DNA of 64,000 nucleotides from CAXBBB01 sp963815505 (GTDB lineage: Bacteria; Bacteroidota; Rhodothermia; Rhodothermales; BA12). The stretch's first letter is position 1. Each line of letters starts with the position of its first letter. This document shows, one piece after another, positions 18,289-27,430 of the stretch. The notes beneath the pieces are model-generated. The model was not told the origin of the DNA. It did not search any database and was given only the letters and a program-made list of their open reading frames with translations. A program made the translations under genes and the position numbers. Location of the stretch: the NCBI GenBank assembly GCA_963815505.1, contig CAWFGU010000023.1:124001-188000 (forward strand), in the 5' to 3' direction.

Positions 18289-19185
18289 TTACCTGAAGCG
18301 TGCCGATCCCGACGGAAGAGTAGCTGCGTTGTTCGTCATCGCCTGCGTCTGGCCCGGCATCACGCTCTGACCGATCGTCGCGCGGAGCGGTACGAGGGCG
18401 AAGGGCATGGGGCTGTCGTCCGGCATGGGCTCGATGGTGAGAACGACATCCGATCCGCGCAGGTCGGTGGGGAAGGTGAAGCCTGACGGGGCGTTCGTGA
18501 CAAAGTCCTCGCCGGGGAACGGCGGGCCACTCTGGGGGCCGCTGAATGGTGCCGACTGATCCGCCTCCGACGCCGAGAGGAAGCGCCCGGTCGTCAACGG
18601 TTTACCGTCCTGGACGACCCAGCCTTCGTAGGCCCAGCCTTCGGGCAGCGTCGGCAGCGAGAGGCCCGCCATAGGACCGCCCGACCGCGTGTCGATGAAC
18701 CAAACCCCGCTCAGGTCATCGTCGGTCGAGGCAGTCGTGGGCGTGGTGAGGATGAAGTTGCCCGTCGCCGACGTGAACGCGTCGCCCAGCGCTTGGGGCG
18801 CGCTCGTCGTGAGCGCCGACGATCCGCCCGAGAAGGCTCCGGCGAGCACGTGCGTCGACGCGGGCACGGTGTCGGTGTCGCCCGCCGGTTCGACGGTGAC
18901 GACAAACGCCGTCGCACTGCGCCCCCCGTCGGGCACGTCGAAGCCGGTCAGCCGCGCACCGCTCAGGCTGACGAGGTTGCCGTCGGTGTCGACGTTGAAC
19001 TTGCCCGCGGGCAGCGCGCCGCCGGGCGTGAGGAGCCAGTTTTCGTAGTGGAAGCCGTTTTGGAGGGCAGGCAGGTTGGACACGTCGAGGGCGAAGGTGT
19101 CGGGCGTCGTGGCAGAGCCGGAGTCGCTGTCGCACGCGGCCAGCCCGAGGGCTGCGACGAGGACGAGGAGCGTGGAGATACGCAT
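18289..19185 (-). CDS. Lipoprotein with two RskA-like (anti-sigma C-terminal) domains
   Basis: The 298-residue lipoprotein has lipobox LGLAAC with Cys at residue 18. The mature protein holds two copies of a domain that begins LPALQNGFHYENWLL (near 38) and LPTLPEGWAYEGWVV (near 175). Each continues with a PAGKF/TTGRF motif and ends in a 'FVVTVEP'/'VVLTIEP' strand. This pattern is that of the extracytoplasmic domain of RskA-type anti-sigma-K factors. No zinc-binding anti-sigma domain or membrane span is present, so this is not an anti-sigma factor itself. Its role is unknown. Confidence 0.75.
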   Translation of the reverse strand: MRISTLLVLVAALGLAACDSDSGSATTPDTFALDVSNLPALQNGFHYENWLLTPGGALPAGKFNVDTDGNLVSLSGARLTGFDVPDGGRSATAFVVTVEPAGDTDTVPASTHVLAGAFSGGSSALTTSAPQALGDAFTSATGNFILTTPTTASTDDDLSGVWFIDTRSGGPMAGLSLPTLPEGWAYEGWVVQDGKPLTTGRFLSASEADQSAPFSGPQSGPPFPGEDFVTNAPSGFTFPTDLRGSDVVLTIEPMPDDSPMPFALVPLRATIGQSVMPGQTQAMTNNAATLPSGSARFR

Positions 19186-19364
19186 GAGATTGAGGGATAG
19201 CGCGGCATGGGGCCGCTGGTGAGACGACCGCGCCAGGTGACGCGATGGGATCAGGCTACCCCGATTTCCGGGCTTAGTAGTCCCGCAGCTCTAACGCGCC
19301 GCCGGGTTTTGGAACGTGTGACTTCTGCGCCGCCGTGGCGTAGCTCTGTGGCTCGCCTACAATC

Positions 19365-19880
19365 ATGACTCTATTCGCCCTCAGTGGAAGCCTCCGCGCC
19401 GAATCGTCCACCGTCGCCCTGCTGCGCGCGGCGCTCGCCCTCGCCCCAGATGAGACGCAGGTCGATGTATTCAATCAACTCGCTGACGTACCGCCTTTCT
19501 CGCCCGACCGCGACGTGGAGCCGTTTCCACCCGCCGTAGCCGATCTGCGCGCTCGGATCCATCGGGCCGACGCCGTCCTGATCGTCACGCCCGAGTACGC
19601 CCACGGAATGCCCGGCGTGCTCAAAAACGCTCTGGATTGGTGCGTGTCCGACGGCACGTTCTACCGAAAACCCGTCGCCGCGATGAGCGCTTCGCCGTCG
19701 CAAGAGGGAGGCGCGAAGGCGCTTCGGTGGCTGTGCGAGACGTTGGGTGCGCACGGTGCCGTCGTCTCTGAAGCGGCGACGTTCTCCGTCCCATTCGTGC
19801 GCAAACAACTGAACGGCGACAGGCTCGTCGATGCGGCTACGATTACCCGTGTCGAAGTGCTATTTCGGGCGCTCGAGTAG
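19365..19880 (+). CDS. NADPH-dependent FMN reductase-family flavoprotein
   Basis: The 171-residue flavodoxin-fold protein has the phosphate-binding loop LSGSLRAESST at residues 6-16 and the family motif TPEYAHGMPGVLKNALDW near residue 74. A conserved AMSASPSQEGG loop follows near 107. Members reduce quinones, azo dyes or FMN using NAD(P)H. The gene stands alone and its frame is intact. Confidence 0.88.
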   Translation: MTLFALSGSLRAESSTVALLRAALALAPDETQVDVFNQLADVPPFSPDRDVEPFPPAVADLRARIHRADAVLIVTPEYAHGMPGVLKNALDWCVSDGTFYRKPVAAMSASPSQEGGAKALRWLCETLGAHGAVVSEAATFSVPFVRKQLNGDRLVDAATITRVEVLFRALE

Positions 19881-20051
19881 CCGTAGACGAGGGGGGCAGG
19901 TTTTGCCTACCGCCGTTGCTTTTGAGAACGAACCGCCTGGGTGTCGAGCCTCCGAACGAGAGGCGGAAAGATGACATCTCTCGAAAGAAATATCATCCTT
20001 CGACTTCGGGCAGTGGCAGGTCGAACCCGCCAAAGCTGGCGTTATACAGCG

Positions 20052-21059
20052 CTATGCTTTCGTGCTCGTCTCCAGCACCATCTGGAAGATCAGCGGCGCG
20101 ACGATGGTGGCGTCGCTCTCTACCAGAAAGCGCGGCGTGTCCTGAGCGAGTTTGCCCCAGGTGATCTTCTCGTTCGGGACCGCTCCCGAGTAGCTGCCAT
20201 AGCTCGTCGTCGAGTCCGAGATCTGGCAAAAGTAGGCCCACAGCGGCGTACGCCGGTCCATGTCCTGCTCGAGCATCGGGACGACGCAGATCGGGAAATC
20301 GCCCGCGATGCCGCCACCGATCTGGAAGAAGCCGATGCCGCTCCCGACGCCTTCGCTTCCGGCCTCGCCTGCGTTGTCGGTGTACCAGTCGGCCAGCCAC
20401 GTCATGAACTCGATGCCGTGCTTGACCAGGTGCGGGCTTTTCAGATCGCCGCTCAGCACGTGCGAGGCGAAGATGTTGCCCGTCGTCGAGTCTTCCCAGC
20501 CGGGCGTGACGATGGGCAGGTCTTTCTCGGCGGCGGCGACGAGCCAGCTGTCTTTGGGGTCGATCTGATAAAACTCTTCCAACCGGCCCGAGCGAAGGAT
20601 CGCATACAGCACCTGGTGCGGAAACGCACGTTCTCCGGCGGCTTCCATGCGCGTCCACTCGTCCACCAGAGCGGCCTCGAGGCGGCGAAACGCTTCTTCT
20701 TCGGGGATGCAGGTGTCGGTGACGCGGTTCATGCCGCGGTCGAGCAGATCCTGCTCGTCTTGCGGGGTGAGGTCGCGCCAGTTGGGGATGCGCTCGTAGT
20801 GATCGTGGGCAACGAGGTTGAACAGGTCTTCCTCCAGATTGGCACCGGTACACGAGATGATGTGGACCATGTCGCGCCGGATCATCTCGGCCAAGCTCAG
20901 CCCTAACTCAGCCGTCGACATCGCCCCGGCCAACGCGACGAGCATTTTGCCGCCGCCGTCGACGTGGTCGCGGTAGCCGTGGGCGGCGTCGACCAGCGCG
21001 GCGGCATTGAAGTGGCGGAAGTGGTGGGTGACGAAGTCGGAGATCGGGGTGTCGGACAT
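20052..21059 (-). CDS. Deoxyhypusine synthase-like protein (polyamine metabolism)
   Basis: The 335-residue protein belongs to the deoxyhypusine synthase family, which transfers the aminobutyl group of spermidine through an enzyme-Lys imine. Visible features are MLVALAGAMSTAELG (near 38), HIISCTGANLEED (near 66), SGIGFFQIGGGIAGDFPI (NAD-binding, near 245) and NEKITWGKLA, whose Lys (residue 303) matches the active-site Lys of the eukaryotic enzyme. Bacteria lack eIF5A, so bacterial members are thought to make homospermidine or similar polyamines. The arginine-to-putrescine genes begin about 1.3 kb away on the other strand, which supports a polyamine role. ATG 21059 was chosen from the family N-terminus. 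Confidence 0.85.
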   Translation of the reverse strand: MSDTPISDFVTHHFRHFNAAALVDAAHGYRDHVDGGGKMLVALAGAMSTAELGLSLAEMIRRDMVHIISCTGANLEEDLFNLVAHDHYERIPNWRDLTPQDEQDLLDRGMNRVTDTCIPEEEAFRRLEAALVDEWTRMEAAGERAFPHQVLYAILRSGRLEEFYQIDPKDSWLVAAAEKDLPIVTPGWEDSTTGNIFASHVLSGDLKSPHLVKHGIEFMTWLADWYTDNAGEAGSEGVGSGIGFFQIGGGIAGDFPICVVPMLEQDMDRRTPLWAYFCQISDSTTSYGSYSGAVPNEKITWGKLAQDTPRFLVESDATIVAPLIFQMVLETSTKA

Positions 21060-21244
21060 CAGGGGCAGTCGGGTTCGGAAGGGGTGCGGGTAGAGCGCAC
21101 GTAACCGGTGGTGCGCGCAGCGGGTTCGTCTGCCGCCGCTACCAAAAGCGCCACCTCTCGAAGAGGTCGGCATCTTCGCAAGCGGGCGAGCGGGGGCGAG
21201 CGGGGGCGAGCGGTTCGGGCGAGGTTGTACCGGTACGATCTGAG

Positions 21245-21619
21245 TCAGAGTCCCAGCGCGTCGCACTCGGAACCGCCGATGCCCGCCAGACTGCTGTCGC
21301 CCCGCATTCCGGCGACGAACTCTTCGCGCGTGAGCACCCCATTGCGGTCCCCGTTCCAGAGGCCGAAGTTGCGGCGCAGGTCACGCGTGGCGCTGCCCCG
21401 ATCGCCGCCCGCGTTGAACTCGGCCTTGGTCAGCGTGCCGCTCCCGTCGGTGTCGTAGGCGCTGAACAGGCCGTCGGCCGCTTCGCCGATGCTCACGATT
21501 CGATCGCCGTCAGCGTCGAGAAGCGCGCAGCCTTTGACGGGAATAGCGGACTCTCGGGCGCTACCGCATCCCAGCGTCGTCAGAAGCAGCAGGGCGACGA
21601 GGGGAGAAGGGCTGCGCAT
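21245..21619 (-). CDS. EF-hand calcium-binding lipoprotein
   Basis: About 124 residues. The signal LVALLLLTTLGC ends in a lipobox Cys. Three EF-hand-like loops follow: DADGDRIVSIGEA, DTDGSGTLTKAEF and NGDRNGVLTREEF. The second is a canonical 12-residue calcium loop; the third is close to canonical. It is probably a calcium-binding envelope protein of unknown role. ATG 21619 was preferred over 21625 because it gives the more typical signal peptide start. Confidence 0.8.
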   Translation of the reverse strand: MRSPSPLVALLLLTTLGCGSARESAIPVKGCALLDADGDRIVSIGEAADGLFSAYDTDGSGTLTKAEFNAGGDRGSATRDLRRNFGLWNGDRNGVLTREEFVAGMRGDSSLAGIGGSECDALGL

Positions 21620-21681
21620 GGGCAAAAGGGGGAAAGGAAGTTTACCGACCGTATCGCTCCAACACCGGTTCCGCCCATCGA

Positions 21682-22191
21682 ATGATTCGGAGGTGGAGTG
21701 GCTGGAACGAACGGAACCACGGAAGAGGAGCGGCTCGCCCTGATAGCAGCAGAGCCGACGAAACGGCTGCGCACGCCCTTCCAGTAGCTAGGAAGCCTCG
21801 CAAAACGGTGCTGCGTCCCGCCCCGACGGCCGTGTGCCTAGACAAAATGGCTACGCGCCCAGGTAAAATGATCATGCGTCTGAGTAAACTGGCCGTCTGG
21901 CTAAATAAAGTGGCCGTGAGCCTCGGTAAAACGGTTGTGCGGCTGGATAAAATGGCCGTGCGCCTGGGTAGAATGACCATGCGCCTAGATAAAATGACTG
22001 TTCGTACCGTACCGATGGTCGTGCGTCTCGGTCGGGCAGTCGTGCGCCGCTTCATGTCCGTACGGACGAGGAGCACGGTCGCTTGGACGTGCCTCTGGGC
22101 CGCCTTCCGCACCGACGTGCCCGTTCCATGTCGCCCCGTCGTCGTTCAGAGGCGGCGAATGACCACGAAGAGGTGCGTCCTCGCCAACTAA
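21682..22191 (+). CDS. Possible heptad-repeat protein (uncertain ORF)
   Basis: An open frame of 169 codons covers a 21-bp tandem repeat. Each repeat encodes seven residues of the pattern (V/M)-R-L-x-K-M-(A/T), for example VRLDKMA, VRLGRMT and MRLDKMT. Leu is kept by three different codons (cta, ctg, ctc) across copies, which hints at selection on this frame. The flanks are Arg-rich and look random, the start is unclear, and the minus strand is also open. I list it as a candidate gene. If real, the centre would be a basic amphipathic helix or coiled coil. Confidence 0.3.
   Translation: MIRRWSGWNERNHGRGAARPDSSRADETAAHALPVARKPRKTVLRPAPTAVCLDKMATRPGKMIMRLSKLAVWLNKVAVSLGKTVVRLDKMAVRLGRMTMRLDKMTVRTVPMVVRLGRAVVRRFMSVRTRSTVAWTCLWAAFRTDVPVPCRPVVVQRRRMTTKRCVLAN
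21811..22062 (+). repeat. 21-bp tandem repeat (heptad-coding minisatellite)
   Basis: About twelve 21-base units in register. Eight are well conserved (21832-21999) and degenerate units flank them on both sides. The core of a unit is gtgcgcctggataaaatg plus one further codon. The AAA codon at unit position 5 is kept in seven of the eight core copies, while other positions vary. Confidence 0.85.
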
Positions 22192-22376
22192 CGCCGATGA
22201 GGACCCGTCGGTCCGAGGCCATCTGAGCGGTCTAGCGCACGCGCATGGCTCGTCGTGTGGCGGCGAACGCCTCGTCCTCGGCCCGCACGAAACAGGCGAC
22301 CGAAGCCAGATCTCCCGTGACTACGATCTGCTTCTTCACCCACATCCCGCGTCTCGGCTCGAACTAGGGCGGTGGC

Positions 22377-24382
22377 GTGCACGTTTGGCGTGTCGTATCC
22401 ACCGTCCAACCTGCCAGCCCTTTGGAGATCGCCCCGCCGCCTGCCGCCGTCGACGCTGATTGGACGCCCGCCGATGCGGACGCGCTCTACCGCCTGGGCG
22501 CGTGGGGCGAAGGCTACGTGTCCGTCACCGATCAGGGGCACATCGCCGTCCGTCCCGATCCCGACGGACCCGCCGTGAGCCTGCACGCCATCGTGGAGGA
22601 GTTGGTCGATCAGGGCGTTCGGCTGCCCCTTGTCGTCCGGTTTCAGGACCTGCTCGCCACGCGCGTCACGCTGCTCAACGAGTCGTTTGGCGCGGCCATC
22701 CGAGAGAGCGGGTATGGCAACGGCTACACGGGCGTCTACCCGGTCAAGGTGAACCAGCTGCGCGAGGTCGTAGACGAAATCGTCGAGGCGGGCAAACCGT
22801 ACGGCTACGGCCTCGAATGCGGATCGAAAACCGAACTGATCGCAACGCTTCCCCGGCTCGAGGACGACGACACGCTGCTGCTGGTCAACGGCTACAAAGA
22901 CAGCGAGATGCTGCGCCTGATCACGACGTTCCAGAAGCTGGGGCGGCAGGTGCTGCCCATCGTCGAGAAGACGACCGAGCTACGGCGCATACGCGAGTTG
23001 GCAGCCGAAGCGGGGGCGGATCCGCAGTTCGGCATCCGTGTCAAGCTGTCGACCGTCGCTGAGGGAATGTGGCAAACGTCGTCGGGCGATCTGTCGAAGT
23101 TCGGCGTCGCGCTGCCCGAATTGGTCGACGCCGTCGACGAGTTGATCGCGGCCGGGCCAGACCAAGGCGCTGCGCCTGCTGCACTTCCACATCGGTAGCC
23201 AGATCGGCGACGTGCAGGCGATCAAGTCGGCCGTCCGAGAACTGACGCGCATCTACGCGCACCTGACGCGGCAAGCGGGCTCGAAATCGAGTACCTCGAC
23301 TGCGGCGGCGGACTGGGCGTCAACTACGACGCGCTCCCGCTCGGAGGCGGACGCGGCGGCGTCGACTACACGATGCAGGAGTACGCCAACGCCATCGTCT
23401 ACGCCGTCCAGGAGGTCTGCGACGCCGAGAACGTGCCGGCGCCGCGCATCGTGACCGAGAACGGCACGCGCGATCACGGCGCACCACTCGGTCCTGGTCG
23501 TCGACACGCTGGGGCGCACCGAAAAGCCGATCGTCGCCGACGGGTTCGAGCTGCCGACCGGATCGCACGAAGTCGCGCAGAGCCTGTTCGAGATGATCGC
23601 TCAGGTCGAGTCGGCGAGCGGACTGGGCGAACTGCTCGAAGGTCTACCACGACGCCGCCGACGTGCGCGACAAGGCCCACGCGCTGTTTGGCTACGGCTA
23701 CCTGCCGCTCGACCAGAAAGGCCTGGCCGAGCGCCTGTTCTGGACCGTCTGCAGCCGACTCTACGCCCGCGTCGAAGCCGCCGGACCCGACTGGATCCCC
23801 GACGAACTCATCCGCCTGGGCGACGCGCTGACCGACCAGCTGCTGTGCGACTTCTCGGTCTTCCAGTCGCTGATGGACCACTGGGCGCTGGGCCAGCGCT
23901 TCCCCATCGTCCCCATCGACCGGCTCGATCAGCGTCCGACGCGCAGGGCGCGGCTGGTCGACCTGACGTGCGACTCGGACGGCAAGGTGGCCCGCTACGT
24001 CGGCGGCGGAAAGGAGAAGCGCGCGCTCGAAGTCCACGACGTGCCCGAAGGCGAGACCTACCGGCTGGGCGTCTTCCTCGTCGGCGCGTACCAGGACATT
24101 CTGGGCGACGCGCACAACCTGTTCGGCGGCGTGTCCGAAGCCCACGTCTACGTCGACGCGGACGAGCCGAGCGGCTACTACATCGAGGAGATGCTCACCG
24201 GCACGACAGTCGAGGAGATGCTCGCGCGCGTCCAATACTTCCCGCCCGGCTTGAAGCAGCGCGTTCAAAAGACGCTGCGGCAGAAGTCCAAAAGCGGCAC
24301 GATACGGCCCAAAGAGGCCCAGACGATCCTCGAGCAGTACCGCGCCTTCTTCGCCTCGACGACCTACCTGGACCCGCACTGA
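22377..24382 (+). CDS. speA: Biosynthetic arginine decarboxylase SpeA (four frame shifts in this sequence)
   Basis: PLP enzyme converting arginine to agmatine. Across frames the SpeA order is complete: LYRLGAWGEGYVSVTDQGHI at the N-terminus, the PLP-Lys motif GVYPVKVNQ (near 120), YGYGLECGSKTEL, GIRVKLS, LLHFHIGSQIGD, YLDCGGGLGVNYD, ITAHHSVLVVDTL, and the C-terminal domain with LPLDQKGLAERLFWTV and HNLFGGVSEAHVYVD. The restored length is about 668 residues, normal for SpeA. The frame is broken near 23157 (extra c), 23281 (missing c), 23466 (extra a) and 23640 (extra a). The start is uncertain: GTG 22377 was used, and TTG 22422 is also possible. It is the first gene of the putrescine cluster. 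Confidence 0.9.
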
Positions 24383-24428
24383 CTGCGTTGCCGCCGCCGC
24401 TCGACCGTCTCATTCCCTTTGATTCTCC

Positions 24429-25338
24429 ATGCCCGACACGATTCCCCTCGGCCTCGTCCAGTTCGCGATGACGCCGGATACGGATGCCAACATGGCTAAG
24501 GCCATCGACGGCATCCGCGACGCCGCGCGTCAGGGCGCGACGGTCGTTTGCCTGCCCGAACTGTTTCGCTCGCCCTACTTCTGCCAGACCGAGGACGCGG
24601 ACCACTTCGCACTCGCCGAGGCTATCCCCGGCCCGTCGACCGATGCCTTGGCCGAAGTCACGCGCGAGTTGAACGTCGTCGTCGTGGGCAGCCTGTTCGA
24701 GCGCCGCGCCAAGGGGCTGTACCACAACACGGCGGCGATTCTGGACGGCGACGCGGGCTACGTCGGTAAGTACCGCAAGATGCACATCCCCGACGATCCG
24801 CTGTTCTACGAGAAGTACTACTTCGCGCCGGGCGACCTGGGCTTCAAAACCTGGGAGACGAGCCGGGGTGATCTGGGCGTGCTGATCTGCTGGGACCAGT
24901 GGTACCCCGAAGCCGCCCGCCTGACCGCGTTGCAGGGGGCCGACGTGCTCTTCTACCCGACCGCTATCGGCTGGCATCCGTCCGAAAAGGCCGAGTACGG
25001 TCACGCCCAGCGCGACGCCTGGATTACGGCTCAGCGCGCCCACGCCATCTCCAACGGCGTCTACGTCGCCGCCGTCAACCGCACGGGCTTCGAGCCGACC
25101 GACTGGAACGACGAGGAAGCCGAGGCAAGCCGGGCGCGGTATTCAGTTCTGGGGCGGGTCGTTCGTCGCCGGACCGGACGGACAGATCGTCGCGCAGATG
25201 GGCGAGCACGAGGAAGGCGTCCTCGTCGTCCCCGCCACGCCCGACCTGATCGCCGGACAGCGTCACGGCTGGCCCTTCCTCCGCGACCGCCGCATCGACG
25301 CCTACTCGGACCTGACGCAACGGTATTTGCGCGGGTAG
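24429..25338 (+). CDS. aguB: N-carbamoylputrescine amidase (one frame shift)
   Basis: Nitrilase-fold amidase that turns N-carbamoylputrescine into putrescine, CO2 and ammonia. The Glu-Lys-Cys triad is visible: Glu in CLPELFRSPYFCQ (near 41), Lys in KYRKMHIPDDPLFYEKYYF (near 118) and Cys in LICWDQWYPEAARL (near 157). The stretch after Cys and AIGWHPSEK are typical of AguB/CPA rather than general nitrilases. The frame slips near 25135 (one extra base). The restored C-terminus is GIQFWGGSFVAGPDGQIV through QRYLRG, stop 25336-25338, giving about 302 residues. It lies 46 bases after speA, in the same operon. Confidence 0.92.
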
Positions 25339-25350
25339 CAATCCACACGT

Positions 25351-25455
25351 CCTCCCCTTACGGAGGGGAGGTGCCCGCAGGGCGGAGGGGTCTTGCGGTT
25401 TAGCGCCGTCCTCAGGACCACCCCGCCTTCGGCACCCCTCCTTCAAAAGGAGGGG
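25351..25455. repeat. REP-like palindromic intergenic element
   Basis: Two short hairpins flank an imperfect long stem. Hairpin one is an 8-bp stem (25351-25358 with 25364-25371). Hairpin two is a 9-bp stem (25435-25443 with 25447-25455). Between them, 25371-25392 (gtgcccgcagggcgg...) is imperfectly complementary to about 25415-25434 (...ccccgccttcggcac). It fills the gap between aguB and aguA. The structure is that of a dispersed REP/BIME-type repeat, which can fold in RNA and modulate read-through. Confidence 0.75.
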
Positions 25456-25507
25456 ACATTTAGTCGTCGAACGGCGGCGTTTCTTCTTTGCACTGCGAGA
25501 CCGACGT

Positions 25508-26567
25508 ATGACGAACATTAGCCCCGGCCAACTCGGCTACCGCATGCCCGCCGAGTGGACGCGCCACGAAGCCACCTGGCTCACCTGGCCCCACTGCACC
25601 GACACCTGGCCCGACACCGACCTCGCCCGCGACATCGTTCCGTCGTACGTCGCCATGATCCGCGCGCTGAGCGGCGGCGAGACCGTCCACGTAACCTGTC
25701 CCAGCGAAGCTGTCCTGCGAGCGGCATCGAAGCGGCTCCACGCCGAGGACATTCCGACCGGCAAGGGCACCAACGTCCGTCTGCACGTCGTCGCGACCGA
25801 CGACGAGTGGATAAGCGACTATGGCGCCTTGTTCGTGCGCAACACCCAAGGCGACCGGATCGCGACCGACTGGCGCTTCAACGCCTGGGGCGGCAAGTAC
25901 GACCGCGTCGACCGCAACAACGGTGTGCCGCAGGCGATGGCGGTTCTCCACGGAACGGAGCGCGTCGCGTTTGAGATCGTCCTCGAGGGCGGATCGGTCG
26001 AGATGAACGGACACGGGCTGTGCCTGACGACCGAAAGCTGCCTGCTCAACTCCAATCGCAACCCCGACTCTGTCGCGATCGCGATGTCGAGAGCCTACCT
26101 GCGCGACGGTCTGGGCGTCACGCAGACGATCTGGCTCGGCGACGGCATCGCAGGCGACGATACCGACGGGCACATCGACGACATGACGCGCTTCGTCGGC
26201 CCAGACCGCGTCGTCACCGCCATCGAAGTCCGATCCGGACGACGCCAACTACGAACCGCTCGCCGACAACGTCGACCGGCTGCGCGCCTGGCGCGGACCG
26301 ACCGGCTATGCGCTCGACGTGCACACGCTCCCGATGCCGCCCGCCCTGTTCCGCGACGGCCAGCGCCTTCCGGCCAGCTACGCCAACTTCCTGATCGCCA
26401 ACGCTGCGGTCCTGATGCCCAGCTTCGACGTACCTCAAGACGACGAGGCCGCCGACATCCTGTCGCGCCTGCTCCATCGGCCCGTCGCCCGCATTCCGGC
26501 GCGCGATCTGGTGTGGGGGCTGGGCGCGTGCCACTGCCTGAGCCAGCACGTGCCGGTTGGCAGTTGA
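25508..26567 (+). CDS. aguA: Agmatine deiminase (one frame shift)
   Basis: Hydrolyses agmatine to N-carbamoylputrescine, the step between SpeA and AguB. Peptidylarginine-deiminase-fold motifs are WTRHEATWLTWPH (near 17), DEWISDYGALFVRN (near 98), WRFNAWGGKYD (near 122), LEGGSVEMNGHG (near 160), DDTDGHIDDMTRFV (near 217) and the catalytic Cys in GLGACHCLSQHVP at the C-terminus. The frame breaks near 26228 (one extra g); the other frame then gives SDPDDANYEPL through VPVGS and stops at 26565-26567. The restored length of about 352 residues is normal. It completes an agmatine route to putrescine. Confidence 0.92.
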
Positions 26568-26671
26568 GTCGCGCGCGCTTTGCCGGAGACCGCTTCGATG
26601 TGCTGACCCAATGCCGAGTGGTCGCGGTCTGCGGACAGTTGTGGTGAGTTCTCTGACGGCGTTGAGCCACG

Positions 26672-26965
26672 TCAGTTCGACGATCGTCGGTAATGGAGGT
26701 AGACCGAGACGACAAATCGCGCCGCCCGGCCATTGGCATCGTAGAACGGATGGATGCGCGATATCTCGGCATACCAGAGGATAGCGGCGTCGCGGGGATC
26801 CCCTTGCGTTTCCGCTCGAAGTCTGTAAGCACGGAGCAGGCAGCCTCTACTTCGGAAGAGATGAGGTGCGCACTGACGCCAGTGAACTTCATCTCGACCG
26901 CGTTGGCCTCCGAAGTAACCACGCTTCCTCCGGCATCGCCAGCGCGCCTGTGCAAGCCTGCGTTA
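26672..26965 (-). pseudogene. Fic/DOC-family remnant
   Basis: The segment encodes a Fic core: HPFYDANGRAAR fits the HPFxx(G/A)NGRxxR signature of Fic AMP-transferases and is preceded by ILWYAEISRI. It ends VYLHYRRSSN with a stop at 26672-26674. The frame breaks near 26800, and the upstream part (FERKRKGIP) runs in another frame without a start. Only the part around the active loop remains, which is too short for a working Fic protein (normally over 150 residues). The inhibitory and substrate-binding regions are missing. It is probably a decayed gene. Confidence 0.6.
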
Positions 26966-26969
26966 GTTA

Positions 26970-27408
26970 GCAAACCATTGAGCGTCGCGACGCGTGAACG
27001 GTCGGACGCAGCCGTTAACGCGTGCGGCGTCGGCGCGGACGAGCAGTTGCAACTCGGCGTCGATGGATAAGGTCTTGGCGATGCCTCCATCTTGCGCCAG
27101 AAACGCCAATTTGGGCTTCCGCGCGTAGACCGCGGAACGGCCTGAGCACGCTTGAGGTCTGAGCAGAACCCGCAGCCGTTGACGCGGGCGGCGTTGGCGC
27201 GGACGAGCAGTTGCAACTCGGCGTCGATGGATAAGGCTCTTGGCGATGCGCTCCATCTTTTGCGCCAGAAGCGCCAGTTTTGCTGGGCTTCGCGCGCGTA
27301 GATCACGCGGAGCGGACCGATGACGACGCCGAACATCCTCCGCGACCGGGCAAACGCGACGCGCTCGAACAGGCTGCGTGGGCTGTCGATGGAGACGAGG
27401 CGAGGCAT
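26970..27408 (-). pseudogene. AhpD/carboxymuconolactone-decarboxylase-like gene with internal duplication
   Basis: The reading begins MPRLVSIDSPRSLFERVAFA (ATG 27406-27408). After a shift it has the CMD/AhpD-like core LSIDAELQLLVRANAARVNG then CGFCSDLKRAQA, a CxxC motif as in AhpD-type peroxidase partners. A diverged second copy of the core follows (YARKPKLAFLAQDGG, LSIDAELQLLVRADAARVNG). That copy ends after one Cys and runs out into unrelated frame. The normal C-terminal half of the fold is absent. Duplication plus shifts make this most likely a pseudogene. Nearest family: carboxymuconolactone decarboxylase-like. Confidence 0.6.
27008..27302 (-). repeat. Diverged tandem duplication inside the AhpD-like pseudogene
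   Basis: Copy A (27008-27129) and copy B (27172-27302) share long identical runs, including the block from gcgcggacgagcag through ggcgtcgatggataagg, and differ by scattered substitutions and small indels. The 42 bases between copies are part of the CxxC-containing end. The copies are not identical, so this is an old biological duplication rather than an assembly echo. Confidence 0.75.
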
Positions 27409-27430
27409 AGCGTCTGGAAGGTCGCCCTCG

